64,000 nucleotides of DNA from Spinellus fusiger (Eukaryota > Mucoromycota > Mucoromycetes > Mucorales > Phycomycetaceae): assembly GCA_025094145.1 (NCBI GenBank), contig JALLLS010000007.1, positions 186,001-250,000 on the forward strand, in the 5' to 3' direction. This document shows, in pieces, positions 12,104 to 23,274 of this stretch. Position 1 is the first letter of the stretch; each line of letters begins with the position of its first letter. The position numbers and the translations under genes are program-made. The notes under the pieces are model-generated. The model was not told where the DNA came from. It searched no databases and saw only the letters and a list, made by a program, of their open reading frames with translations.

Positions 12104-13486
12104 CAGCCACACAACATTAGAAAGGGTACGATTCTTTTTTTATTTTTATTTTTATTTTTATTTTTCTTCTTTGAAATCCTGAAAAAAAAAACATGCTTCA
12201 CGGATATAAATGCTTCGACCTCAAAACACATACTAATGACTTCAAATTCAACACAAAGTTAGTTTAACATACTGTCTATAATAATATATATATTTATATA
12301 AAGTTTTTATTTAATATTTTGTTGGGCCACCTTTGGCATCAATAACTGCCTGGCAGCGATCCTTCATTGAGCCAACTAAACGTTCGGCAAGATCAACGTG
12401 GATATTTCCCCAAGCTTCTTCTAAAGCTGTCTTGAGCCCATCAATTTTTTTGATACTGGCCCTCTTGTTATCAATGAGCTTATTAATACAGATTCAGAGA
12501 TATTCAATGGGGTTGAGATCAGGGCTTTGGGCAGGCCAGTAATCAAAGCGCTTGATTACATGTGTGTTTTTACACCATGTTGTATAGCCATCTGTATGGC
12601 AGCTAACCCCATCTTCTTGGAATATAATGTCTCTGTCCTCCTTCTCATTCAATTCAATGAACCATGGTAGAAAGTTCTCTGCCAAAATGTTGACGTATAC
12701 TTCCTGATTTACAGTGCCATCAATAAAGACCAAAGACCCAAATCCACCAGCCCAGAAACAGCTCCAGATCATTATGCTGCCCTTCTCCCCTCATTTGGTT
12801 GTAGGTACACTATAAGCAGCCTTATACCTCTCTCCGATCTTTCGAATTACTCTGTCTCCTCCCTGGTAACCCTCTACTTCAGACCGTGACTCATCAGACC
12901 ATACAATGCATCTCCAGTCCTCAGGAGTCCAATTGACCCGTTCCTTCGCCCAACGAAGTCTTTTCTTCATGTTTTTTCTTCAGATAACCTTGGCTTGTGT
13001 GCTGTGAAGTAGGAACCAAACTCAATCTGATGTATTCATTTGATGAATATTGCTCTACAGATGATTATCTCATGTGCCTTAAGTTCCAAATTTATATAGT
13101 TATAGTAGGCCAATGGGCTGCCTTTCAGAATGCTCAAGCCGTCTGAGGTCTCTCTCATTGAGTTTTTTTGGTGTACCACAACTAGGCTTTGGTAGAGGTG
13201 TATCAGTAGTCATGATTCTACTAATAGTATTCTGGACAGTAGAGTTGATAATGCCAACGACCTTTGAAATGCTACCCATGGAGTAATTTTCTTTTTTCAA
13301 GCCATTAAGCACCCCAGTACTCTCTTTCTTCGAGCTTATTATAAACTCTTGAGTTTCTAGTTGAGGATTCTGCCTTTGACATTTGACATTGCTTAATGGA
13401 ATGTGATTCTGTTGTGAATAGAAGAAGAATCATGTTTAAAAATGTATAAATTAGGGAGTCATATACTTTCTAATGTTGTGTGAGTG
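12104..13486 (-). mobile_element. Tc1/mariner element A, 1.38 kb, with TIRs and TA target duplication
   Basis: The ends are inverted repeats. Left, from 12104, reads CAGCCACACAACATTAGAAA; right, read inward on the minus strand from 13486, reads CACTCACACAACATTAGAAA. They agree at 19 of the first 21 positions (to 12124 and 13466). Each end is flanked by TA (12102-12103 and 13487-13488), the target duplication expected for Tc1/mariner. Inside, on the minus strand, is a degraded transposase gene. The element interrupts the space between GDI and the phosphatase gene. Confidence 0.88.
12311..13312 (-). pseudogene. Tc1/mariner transposase of element A, degraded
   Basis: N-terminal helix-turn-helix region (from 13312: GSISKVVGIINSTVQNTISR) and DDE domain are both readable but not in one frame. 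Catalytic landmarks: WSDES (first Asp), IFQEDGVSCHTD (second Asp) and SPDLNPIEYL (Glu). The protein ends at RCQAVIDAKGGPTKY followed by TAA at 12313-12311. An in-frame TGA interrupts the middle of the DDE domain at 12793-12791, and the HTH and DDE portions are separated by further frame changes near 13000-13100. The family uses these proteins for cut-and-paste transposition; this copy is dead. Confidence 0.85.
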
Positions 13487-13982
13487 TACACAGATATGCA
13501 GCTTTATCTACTAGAGACATCAAGAATGGTATGCTATTCAAGAAGTGTCACTGGGTAAATGTGTTTGGACCTAGCAACAGATATTTCAATGGAGTAGCCA
13601 AAAGTATCCCCCTAGTAACACCCGAAACAATTGTCAGGTAACACAGATAAGTCGCTAAGCAACAGTCTTCTGCTCTCCTTTGTTCTCTTCTTGCTCTCTT
13701 CTAACCCTCTTCTTGTTTATAGTCACATATATTACAATAAACAAAACATTATTTATTATGAATTTTCTATATATATATATATATTAAACTATTGTATATA
13801 TTCCATAGGCTTCAGTAGCCATTAATAATAGTATAAACATACCATCTGTATTAGAATTCATAGGAGCAGCGAAAATAAAGCTAAAAGAGAGATTTGATCC
13901 AACGCCTTCATAAGCACAGTAAAGCATAGACTCCGCTTTCTTCTTTCTCTCTCTCTCTCTTTCTCTTTTCTTCTTCTTATTC
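13487..13982. other. Intergenic upstream of the phosphatase gene
   Basis: No coding signal. Has an AT dinucleotide run at about 13770-13785 and a pyrimidine-rich CT run at about 13938-13978 just 5' of the start codon, a common feature near fungal transcription starts. Confidence 0.5.
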
Positions 13983-15157
13983 ATGAAGCCATCGTTAAGC
14001 CTATGGTATTATCCAAGTATTGTCCTGGTGGCTCTGACTTTGACAGTGTCTTGTACACCTGCACGTATTGTGGCCATGGGAGATTTGCACGGTGACTATG
14101 CAAATACACTCACCATTCTCCAATTTGCTGGTATTGCTAATGAGCAGGGGCACTGGATAGGCAAAGACACTATCTTTGTTCAGACAGTAAGTTTTTATTT
14201 TATTTTTATTTATTTATAAATAAATAAATAAATAAAAATAAAATAAAATAAACTACTCAATCACCCTAGACTCTAAAGAATAGATGCTTTTTCTTTTTCT
14301 TTTTCTTTTTCTCTATCTATATTAATATTTATATTTATATCTAGGGCGATGTGGTAGACCGTGGGTTAGACACAATCAAAATTTATGAACTTCTACAACA
14401 GTTAAGAGAAGAAGCACCCCAAGACGGTGGTCTTGTTATTCCACTCTTGGGCAACCATGAAGTAATGAACCTAGCAGGAGACTGGCGTTATGTGCGTTCG
14501 GAAGAAATGGAGACATTCGGAGGAGAAAAGAAACGTCAAGAGGCGTGGGCTGTCAATGGATTTATTGGAAGTTACTTGATCCCTCTCAATATGACTACCA
14601 AAGTGGGCTCCAATGTCTTTTGTCATGGTGGCATTCATCCTAATTTCGCACAGCATGGTGTGGATTGGATTAATGACCAGACACACGCCTCGATTCGTGG
14701 GTATATCCGTCATGGGCACAAAGGAGATCCAGAAGGTGTGTTTGGCAGCCATGGTCCTACTTGGTACCGCGGGTATGCTGTGGATCCTGAGGAGACTGTG
14801 TGTCCTTTGCTAGACCAGGCATTAGCTTATATGAAGGTACGTTCAAGTGATTTTAATCAATAAAGAAAAAGAAAAAGAAAAAGAAAGAAAAAAAGATGGA
14901 GTGGGTGGAGTGACTTAAAGGTGCATTTGTAGGTGGATCGTATGGTGGTTGGACATACAGTACAAAGGAATGGTAGAATCCATACTCGCTGTCAAGGCAA
15001 GGTTATTTTGATTGATATTGGTATTTCCTTTGTGTACGGAGGTCATCGTGGTGCCCTTGAAATTATTGGCGATCAAGTCACTGCTCTTTATGAAAATTCA
15101 ATAGAAGTGCTGTCTCCTGTGAAGGAAGAAGATCCATCGGATCACTTGGAGCTATAA
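13983..15157 (+). CDS. Shewanella-like (bacterial-type PPP) phosphatase, secretory
   Basis: Metallophosphoesterase of the PPP superfamily. Exons 13983-14186, 14345-14836 and 14933-15157 give 306 aa. A hydrophobic N-terminal segment (YYPSIVLVALTLTVSC) looks like a signal peptide or signal anchor. Metal-binding and catalytic motifs follow in order: GDLHGD, GDVVDRG (split by intron 1), LLGNHEVMNL, FCHGGIHPNF and VGHTVQRNG, the last after intron 2. The pattern LLGNHEVMNLAGDWRYV is typical of the Shewanella-like phosphatases, a bacterial-derived PPP clade found in plants, some protists and fungi, rather than PP1/PP2A. Predicted Ser/Thr or Tyr protein phosphatase; substrate unknown, location probably secretory pathway. 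Confidence 0.88.
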
Positions 15158-15457
15158 GCTGAATGAAGAATAGATAGTATAGATACACTCTCACTAAAGA
15201 GACTAACAACCAGACTTTACTTTGTGCCTATAGATAGGGGTTAATGTGATGTGTAAACAAGAATCAGTGGATTTATTATCATTATAATATTAACTGTGCT
15301 TCTTTTGTTATGATAATAAGAAAGAAAGAAGGGTGTACATGTATATGCATATGAGTATGAACATGAATATATAAGTGTGTATAAGTGCAGATAATTAATT
15401 GCATGTGTACATGAGTTGTCATGGCAGGGGTATCTAGTATAATATCTCCACACCAAG
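15158..15457. other. Convergent intergenic spacer
   Basis: 3' flank shared by the convergent phosphatase and permease genes. AT-rich, with an ATG-containing tandem-like stretch at 15340-15420. No gene seen. Confidence 0.5.
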
Positions 15458-17779
15458 TCAATCGTGGATAGTTCTCTGGTCCTGTGAAGAGCTATCATTC
15501 TCAACCTTATTGGTAACAAAGATCTTCTCTTGTGGAAAGTGTTGATTGTGCTCTTTGGTACTGACATCTTCTAGCTGAGAATCAGGCTCAAGGCTCTTGC
15601 CTGGTCCAGTAAACCACTTTCTACCACGGAAATGATAGTAACTGGCAGAACTACCCATGACAAACACCAAAGGAACACATGCATAATTCATGTTGACTAT
15701 AGGAACGTAAAAAAAAAGAGAAAAAAAGAAAACAGTGATCAGAGAACCTTGCTTACTACTATCTTTCTGAATTTCCATCTTATTCACTTACGAGCTGTTA
15801 CTGGGTATTGTGTGGGGCAAAGGAAGAGTATAGAAGTGATTAGAATCCAACAACAGCTAATACAATTGATGATGGTTGAAAAGGGTCCAAGATGAAAAGG
15901 ACCTTTCTTAAATGTCTTTCTTGCTGTTGTAATTCGAAGGAAGATAGGAATAAAATAGGCCAAAGAAGAGGCAATGGTGTTGATAGAGACAATGGCATTA
16001 AATGCAGTTGTGTTTACAATAAACTATACAATGAAGTATAAGTAAGATATCTTTTTTGTAAGTACCATGCATTAAGGTCTAGGCATAGAACAAACACATT
16101 ACCAGTAATCCAACAATAGATGCAAACAAAATATTCCCCCATACAGCATAGACTGGTGTTTTTGTTTTAGGATTGATGTAGCTTAGCCAGTTACTAAAAG
16201 GCTATAGACAAGAGAAACACGTTAAGCACATAGTTGTTGGTGTTATGTTGATGATATCCTTACCATGGCACCATCTCTAGAAAAGGCATACACCATACGA
16301 GAACTACCAAGAGTAAGGGCTGATCCCGAGAAGAACATTGCACCCATAATAATAACAGTAAAGACAATTGTCCATCGATAGCCAACACCATCCAGAAACA
16401 CTTGTGTCATTTGTGGACTGATCTGGGCATTGACGATTTGAGCCTCGAAATCCTGTACGCAGAAACTGACAGACATCATAAAGGCTAAACCAACAATTGC
16501 TGCTGTTCCAATGGCATACAATATACCACGGGGTGCACTTCTAGCAGCATCCAGTGTTTCTTCAGACATATGAGCAGCACTGTCATAACCAGAAAGTGTG
16601 TATTGAGACTGTAGAAGACCAATAAGAAAGACATAACCACCCGATGAAAATCCAGTATAGTTCTCGAATCCTGTAAACTAATCACTCCATCATAAGCACT
16701 CAAAAGTAGTGTGATGCCCAAAGCCTTTTTCTTTCTTTCTTCTTCTTACCACCCATTGTGCGCTTGCTTTGTTAGGTGTTAGTGCCAAGGCAACAATAAT
16801 AATGAGAGTTGTCCCCACCAAGTGCCAATACAGGGATGTTTGGTTGAAGAATCCATTGTACTTTACGCTGATTGAATTGATGAGGCCGTGAAGAAATACA
16901 ATCACTAGGAAGATGCCATACTCCCAATAAATGCCTGCATCGTAGTCTGGATCGTTGATACCAATGACTGAGGCCATGAATTGAGATAATCCCAGATCAG
17001 TGGAGGTGATAGCAACTATTGGAATGTAATGTGTTCAATAACGTGTTCATCCAAGAAGAAATGGATTTCTTCTTTCCTATACACTCTATAGGATACATAC
17101 CCGTCTACATATAATAATAGAAATAATAATAAAAAAGAAAACAATATAACACAAATGAGCAGATCTGGGGATAGAGTAGATTGTACTCTGTAATAGCCAA
17201 ACACTTACCAAACCAAGCCAGTTACACCAACCTGTAAGCCAACAAGCGATCGGAACCCATTCTGGAGGTGCCAAACGAGAGACCCAGACATAAAGACCAC
17301 CAGTGACAGGATAGGCTGAGCAGATTTCAGCAAGAGACAGACCCACACCAAAAGTAAAAAAAGAGACCATGATCCAACCATAAATAACCGCCACTGGACC
17401 CCCCGACATCATAGCATCACCCCACAGCTACAGGAGAATGCATTGTGTCAGTAGAATATCAGCATACATAGAGGAGTTGGAAATCTCAAAAAGAAAATAT
17501 ATAAATGTATATCAAACATACAGGACTAAGGCCTGATAATACAGAGCAACATCCAAAAGCAATTGAGAAGTTGGATAGAGTAGACATTGTCTTGTTCATT
17601 TCCTAAGAAGAGATGCATTCCATAAGAATACTTCTGTGTAGACATTGGATCGTGTTCTATTTTGTTCTTACCTGTTTATAGCCAAAGGATGCTAATATTT
17701 CATCTTCTGAGGTATGGCGCTGAATGCCCACCTCTTCTATTCCTCCTCCAAACTTCAAGTGATCCCCAGTGTCTGCCAT
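15458..17779 (-). CDS. APC-family amino-acid permease (GABA/choline permease-like)
   Basis: Twelve-helix plasma-membrane or vacuolar transporter for amino acids or amines. Exons 17779-17672, 17602-17522, 17427-17214, 17015-16750, 16677-16264, 16201-16103, 16023-15792 and 15696-15458 give 550 aa. Early signature: NFSIAFGCCSVLSGL, then GGPVAVIYGWI and LSLAEICSAYPVTGGLYVW, the conserved APC block of fungal GABA/choline permeases. Later: LSGYDSAAHMSEET, RGILYAIGTAAIVGL and SGSALTLGSSRMVYAFSRDGAMPFSNW. The cytosolic tail is hydrophilic and acidic. Uncertainty: the exon-3 donor. GTAAGT at 17208 would break the frame by one base; using GTTTGG at 17213 restores it (W-L-V-A-I-T-S-T-D-L). This should be checked with RNA-seq. 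Substrate is not determinable from sequence. Confidence 0.86.
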
Positions 17780-20285
17780 AGAGAATAGAAATAGAGTGAT
17801 GTAATTTTCCTTTTTTAAAATAAAAGAGAAAGGAAGCGGCTATGTGTGCAAAAGATCAAAAATATCTGACAATTGGATTCTTATTTGAACTTTTGCCTTG
17901 ACTTTGTTGTGTTGGAGTGGAATGTAGGGTGGAGTGGGTGGAGATAAATTTAAAGGTTATATATAAATATATAACTATATATATTTATAAACCTTTGGAG
18001 AGGGAAAGAGGGAAAAGAGTAAAAAAAGTAAACTCGCCGTAATTTATTTATTTTTCATTCATTTTTTAGACCCTCCTTTCTCCTTTGTTGCAAACATATC
18101 CCGTTTCTTCTTAAGCCCAGGAAAAAAAAAGAAATAAACTGTCGGTAGTAAATATCAAAATAAGAAAGATGAAGAGACATTCTCCAATGATAGCCTTCTG
18201 TCTTGTGGAAATTGAATTTGACCTGCTTATTGAAGCCGTGATTCTTAAGCTTCTTTTTTAGCTTTATAACAACAGCGTCTCCGATGTTCGCACAATCAGA
18301 GGAAAGGTAGATGGAAAAAAGTCTATCAAAATCAAAGACTTATTGTTAGATTGAATAATATGTGGTGTAGCACTTGTATTCATTAAAAGTAGATTAGTTT
18401 GAACATTTAAGTTTGCATAGCATGGAATAATAAGAATTTTACTCTAACAATAGTACTACTCCATTGGAGTAGATTGTATTCGTATTATAGCACCAACCAT
18501 AGAAAAATACAGATACATGGATTCTGCAAAATAAAAAATTCTTTCTCAGTAATACAGAGTGGATACTATTCAAGCCACCTCCAAATGAATTATCTTGAAG
18601 TTAAGGGATCAGTCTATGGTTGCCATAACAGTTCAAAAACTACTAATATTATAAAGATGAACTTTCTTATTGATGAAAAAGGTAAAAACATACTCTGTAA
18701 GACTTAATTACATCGTGGAGTATTTAGACTTTATGATCTATGAAAGCTACTCTTATTATTCTGCCTTAATTTTTAAGACTAAACTAAAATATTAGCACGT
18801 AACTATGCACAGTAATAAATCACCAGACCAAGTACCAGAGTATATTTTAATTATTATATATTGATATACATACACATACATATACACGCATCTTCTCAAA
18901 TTAAAAATCTGTAAAAGACAAAGTAAAAAATCAAAGGCTTTTACAGGACGTATATTATCTTGTACCTAAGCTGTACCATGAAAAAGGTATTTTATCTGTC
19001 TTTATTTCACTTTAGTAATAAATATCATACTCAATTCATCGTGAAATTTCACTTTTTCTTTTTTTTATATATAAAAATAAAGATCAAATTAGATTAAATT
19101 AAAATTCAACAATTTAAAACTTTTTGCTGTTGTAAATTCATAACTTTTTAACATGAAAGAATAGTGTAATGAGATAGTAGATTATCATAACAAATAGAAT
19201 CAAAAAGTGTGCGACGCGGTATACTTTCCCTATGTTGTGTCACGTATTACGATAAATAATTAGGTCGCTCACTATGCATTTCATGCCATATAAAGAAAAC
19301 CCTATATATTTATTGCCATGGTTTCTAAATAAAGTAATTTATTTCGGTATTTCTCAATACTCTTTTCATTGATTGGCTAGATTCTTTTTCTATTTATTAT
19401 TTTCTTTCTAAGTAAATATGACAATTTATGATGTCGGTGATTGAAATGATGAAAGTGTGGCTTTAGTAACCGATGAAATTGTATAACTTATGAAGTCAAG
19501 GGAGGCAATGTCAGCAGAATGAAATATTATAGGCAAACAAACATAAAAGAAATAAGAAATAAGACGGGATTTAAATTTAATATTGAGTTCTTGTTTTAAT
19601 CTCTGAAGTATAGCCGAATAGAAGAGTGAAATAAGTTGAATGGAAGAAGAGGGGACGCATGTAGTGCACAGCATGAGACATGACATCGTTTTGTCAGCAG
19701 AGAATAGATTATCTTGAGCAAAACCTTAATTGAAAGTAGATTAAATAAATAAATAACACCATAGGAATCCTTGGTTAGTTAGACATACTACGTAATAAGA
19801 CGTCAGATAAACATGACAGTTGGTCAAGATGATGGAATGACCAGAAAAGCTAATAAAAAATATTATTCACTAAACGTTTAAATTGCTAAAGATATAATTG
19901 ATATCTCATTCTATAATAAATAGTAAATATTTAGCAGACTTCTAAAGAAGATCCTAGTGACATTCAACAGACTGATTGATAAAAAGATAGTATTGAGACT
20001 GATATAGAAAATCCAGTACTAAAACACTCAGATCAGCATTAAAACACTGAGTTTAATATTCCAATAACAAAGCTAGAATCAAAGGAGACAAAGAATTAAG
20101 CACTACAAAGACATTTACAACTTTACAATAAAGAATTAGAATGGTTTTCCTTTAATGAGCACGTTGTTGATACATTCAAGCAGTTCATATATTGATATAA
20201 AATGCTTATATCTTTATTATAAAACTACCTCCGTTAACATACTGATATATAAATCTCTACATCAAACTGTAGTTGATTGTGAATT
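17780..20285. other. Gene-poor AT-rich stretch
   Basis: 2.5 kb with no recognisable gene. The first 300 bp are the upstream region of the permease. Short open frames at 18474-18707 (+) and 19426-19686 (-) have no family motif and the composition of background. Ends at the terminal repeat of Tc1/mariner element B. Confidence 0.55.
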
Positions 20286-21607
20286 AAAGTGACCCTTAAA
20301 AAGTAATCGGACGTTTTCAAACCTCGGGATATTATTATATTACAAAATAACATACACTATTACTTTTCTCTTTTCATAACACTTCTTCTCTTATAATGTC
20401 TGACCTATCCAACACCATGAACATTTTCACCAAGACCCCTAGATTTATGGATAATATACCTGCTTTGAAATATGTTTAGCTATCCTTCACCAGGTGCTGA
20501 ACATGAACCCCTACCATGGCCAAGGCATCTCATATGTTCAACGTGCCTATTTCTACTGTAGGGTACACTTTGAAGCATTTCAAAGAGACAGTCTCAGTGG
20601 TTCCTTTACCTAAGAGTATTAGAAAGAGAAAACTAGACAACAGAGCTCTCTGGTGGTTAAAGAGAACTGTTGTGAATAATCCCCAACAAACTAAAGTAGC
20701 CATCAGGGCAAGCATGGCCGTCAACGTATCAAGACCAACCTTGACGAATTACCTTGGCGAAATGAGCTTCAATTCATTCAGTCCAATAGTCAAGTCTCTT
20801 TTGGCAAAGAAGAACATGAAGACAAGGCTCCAGTGGACCCATGAGCAGGGGCACCAGATAGTCTGGTCCGATGAATCCAGAGTCGAGCTGATGAGCTATT
20901 GCAGGGGGTAAAAGTAATTAGGCAGTGTGTTACAGCCTTTGAGTTCAAGAATGTTCTAGAAATAAGGTAGTTTGGGGGTGTTAGAGTGATGGTATGGGGT
21001 TGTTTCAGTGGGGGAAGTGTTGGGAGATGGATCTTAGTAGTAGGCATAAGCTCTGACATGAGTATCAATGTCTTGGGAGTAGCTTACTGCCATGAACTCG
21101 AAGATATCTATCATAAACCCCGGAGTTAGTTACCGCCTACAGGAGGACAAGAATAGACATCATGAGAACATGACAATTCAATCAGAGAGTAGTTAATGGT
21201 ATAGCAATAACCCTTTAATGACCCTTACAATACTGATCTCAATCCAATGAAGCATCTGTAGGCCCAGATCAAGAAGACTATTAAGAAGGACAAGATGGTG
21301 TATAACACCAAGGAAAAGTTGGAGGTGGTCCTAATGCTGGAATGGGGTAAAATATCTAAAGTGACAGACACTCTCATTACCAGCATAGGGCGGAAATTCC
21401 AAAGAATAAGAGTGATTACTAACCAAAATTACAATAAACCCACCGTTATTTATTATAAACACTGTGATCTTTATGTATTGAAAGTTTTACATCTTTAGCT
21501 AATGGATTTATAAGGTTATAACACTATTAAAATAAACTATAAGACTAAAAGACGAAATCTGCATTTGAAAAAGAAATAAAAAGTGGTTACTTATTGAGGG
21601 TCACTTT
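20286..21607 (+). mobile_element. Tc1/mariner element B, 1.32 kb, degraded
   Basis: Terminal inverted repeats of 23 bp: left 20286-20308 begins AAAGTGACCCTTAAAAAGTA; right 21585-21607 on the other strand begins AAAGTGACCCTCAATAAGTA; 20 of 23 positions match. The flanks no longer show an unambiguous TA duplication. A decayed plus-strand transposase lies inside. Confidence 0.82.
20516..21498 (+). pseudogene. Tc1/mariner transposase of element B, degraded
   Basis: Reading frame 20516-20911 covers the helix-turn-helix part (STVGYTLKHFKE, NVSRPTLTNYLGEM) and the first catalytic block (IVWSDESRVEL). Downstream, VMVWGCFSGGSVGRW and NTDLNPMKHL are recognisable only in other frames between in-frame stops. 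A C-terminal piece is open from 21295 to 21498. Several frameshifts and stops show the copy is inactive. Its sequence differs clearly from the transposases of elements A and C. Confidence 0.8.
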
Positions 21608-21912
21608 GTTATTATTATTATTATTTTTTTTTTAAAAAAAAAAGCTTAATCTCTACTTAATTATTCTATAGAATTAATTCACAAATGAAGAAATATAATT
21701 TTTTTCTACCTCTCAGAGATACGAACAATGTAGATACTCATCAATTTAAAAACAATCTGTTATTTAATTGCTGGCAATGATACTTTTAAATGGGAAGATG
21801 AGTACATAATAATACAGTTCAAAGTATTTTTATTTTTTGGGTATGGTTTGCTATTCGCGCATTGGGCATATCAGCCACCCTATGAGAACTTTTGGAAAAA
21901 TACATAATAATA
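21608..21912. other. Spacer between elements B and C
   Basis: AT-rich, with an ATT run and an A/T homopolymer palindrome at about 21610-21650. The 15-bp motif TACATAATAATACAG occurs at about 21802 and again next to the left end of element C at about 21900. No gene. Confidence 0.5.
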
Positions 21913-23274
21913 CAGTGGCTTTCAAAATAATAAGGAAGATTTTTCATGTCCCGGTATACTTCTGTAATAAGAAATACTTATTCTTTGTAATAAAAACACA
22001 CAGTAAACACACAGTAAAGACTTCAAAATAGGATAGAGTATAAAAAAGGTCAACAGAATAATAAATACAAGTTTATTGGGTAGAAAACTTCAATCTTTGG
22101 TGTTTCCACCCTTGGCCTCAATGACAGCCTTGCATCTCCGCCCCATGCTGGCAATGAGGGTGTCTGTAGTATCTTTGGGAATATTCTTCCAATCTTCTAA
22201 CAAGAGCACCTCCAAATCTTGTAGAGTACTTCTTGGGATCATCCTCTTTCTAATGACCCTGTCAAGTTCCTCCTATAAATGATCTATGAGGTTGAGGTCG
22301 GGGCCTTGTGAAGGCCACCCCTCCATAGTAACAATGCTCTCTTGTGCCTTCCACAACCTGGACTCTTTACTCCTGTGGTAGCTGGAATTGTCCTTTTGAA
22401 GAACACAACATAACTCTGGATTCAGTGCCTTGAGTTGAGTCAGCTCAGGGCAGTAATTGTCTTTTAAGGTCTCAATGTATCCTCTAATGTCGATACTGTC
22501 CTTCACAGGCACCAACCTTCCAACACCTTCACCAGAGAAAGATCCCCACACCATCACACTGCCACCTCCAAACTTCGTGGTAGGCTTGATGTTCTTTGGA
22601 AGCAGCCCTTCCTTCTTTCTTTGCACCACTCTGTTGCAGTTGTTGGTCCTCATCAGTTGGTACTTTGACTCATCGGACCAAATGACTATCTTCCAGTCTT
22701 CCTCAGTCCAATGGAGGTGGGCCTTAGCCCAAGCAAGTCTCAACTTCTTGTGTTTAATAGTGAGAGAAGGTTTTATGATTACCCTGTAAGAAAATAAGCC
22801 AAAAATCTTCATCAATTTTCTAAAAGTGTTCATGGACACTTGGGTGGTCATTTGCTTGTGAAGCTGAGCTATTGTCTGAAATGAATCCCTTCCCACTTCG
22901 CAACTGAGCTTTTTTTCGTCTCTATCATTAAGATTGGGCTTTCACCCAGTACTCTTCTTGGCCTTGAAACAACCAGTTTCCTTGTATCTCTTTACGATAC
23001 GAGAAACAGACTGCTGACAAACTCCAAACCTAGCAGAAATGGCAACCTGGCTGATCCCATTGACAGTGGCCTCTTGATTAATGAGACAATAATTATAGTC
23101 TTCACTGTTTATTTTTCCCTGTTTCCAAGAGGTTTTTTAGTGTGTTTGGTGGTGTTAGATGAGGTAGACATTATAGTGGAAAAGCAATAAATGAAGAATG
23201 TTTAATTAAAAAAAATTCAAGGATAAAATTATGGTCTGAATTTGATATCTTCCTTGTTTTATTGAAAGCCACTG
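21913..23274 (-). mobile_element. Tc1/mariner element C, 1.36 kb, with TIRs and TA target duplication
   Basis: Canonical Tc1-type ends. Left 21913-21940 begins CAGTGGCTTTCAAAATAATA; right 23247-23274, read inward on the minus strand, begins CAGTGGCTTTCAATAAAACA; both continue with AGGAAGAT, so 28-bp repeats with only a few mismatches. TA flanks both ends (21911-21912 and 23275-23276). The internal transposase gene is nearly full length, so this is the youngest-looking of the three copies. Confidence 0.92.
22090..23171 (-). pseudogene. Tc1 transposase of element C, nearly full length but interrupted
   Basis: Starts at ATG 23171 (M-S-T-S-S-N-T-T). The N-terminal helix-turn-helix reads QVAISARFGVCQQSVSRIVK. 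The DDE domain shows IVIWSDESKYQL, GGGSVMVWGSFSGEGVGRLV, VLQKDNSSYHRSK and PSQGPDLNLIDHL. The protein should end at VIEAKGGNTKD (stop at 22090-22092). Damage: a frameshift near 23110, an in-frame TGA at 22944-22942 and an in-frame TAG at 22275-22273 where the family has a Trp codon. The catalytic triad position normally Glu/Asp in NPI(E/D) reads N-L-I-D here. Non-autonomous unless rescued by another copy. Confidence 0.88.
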
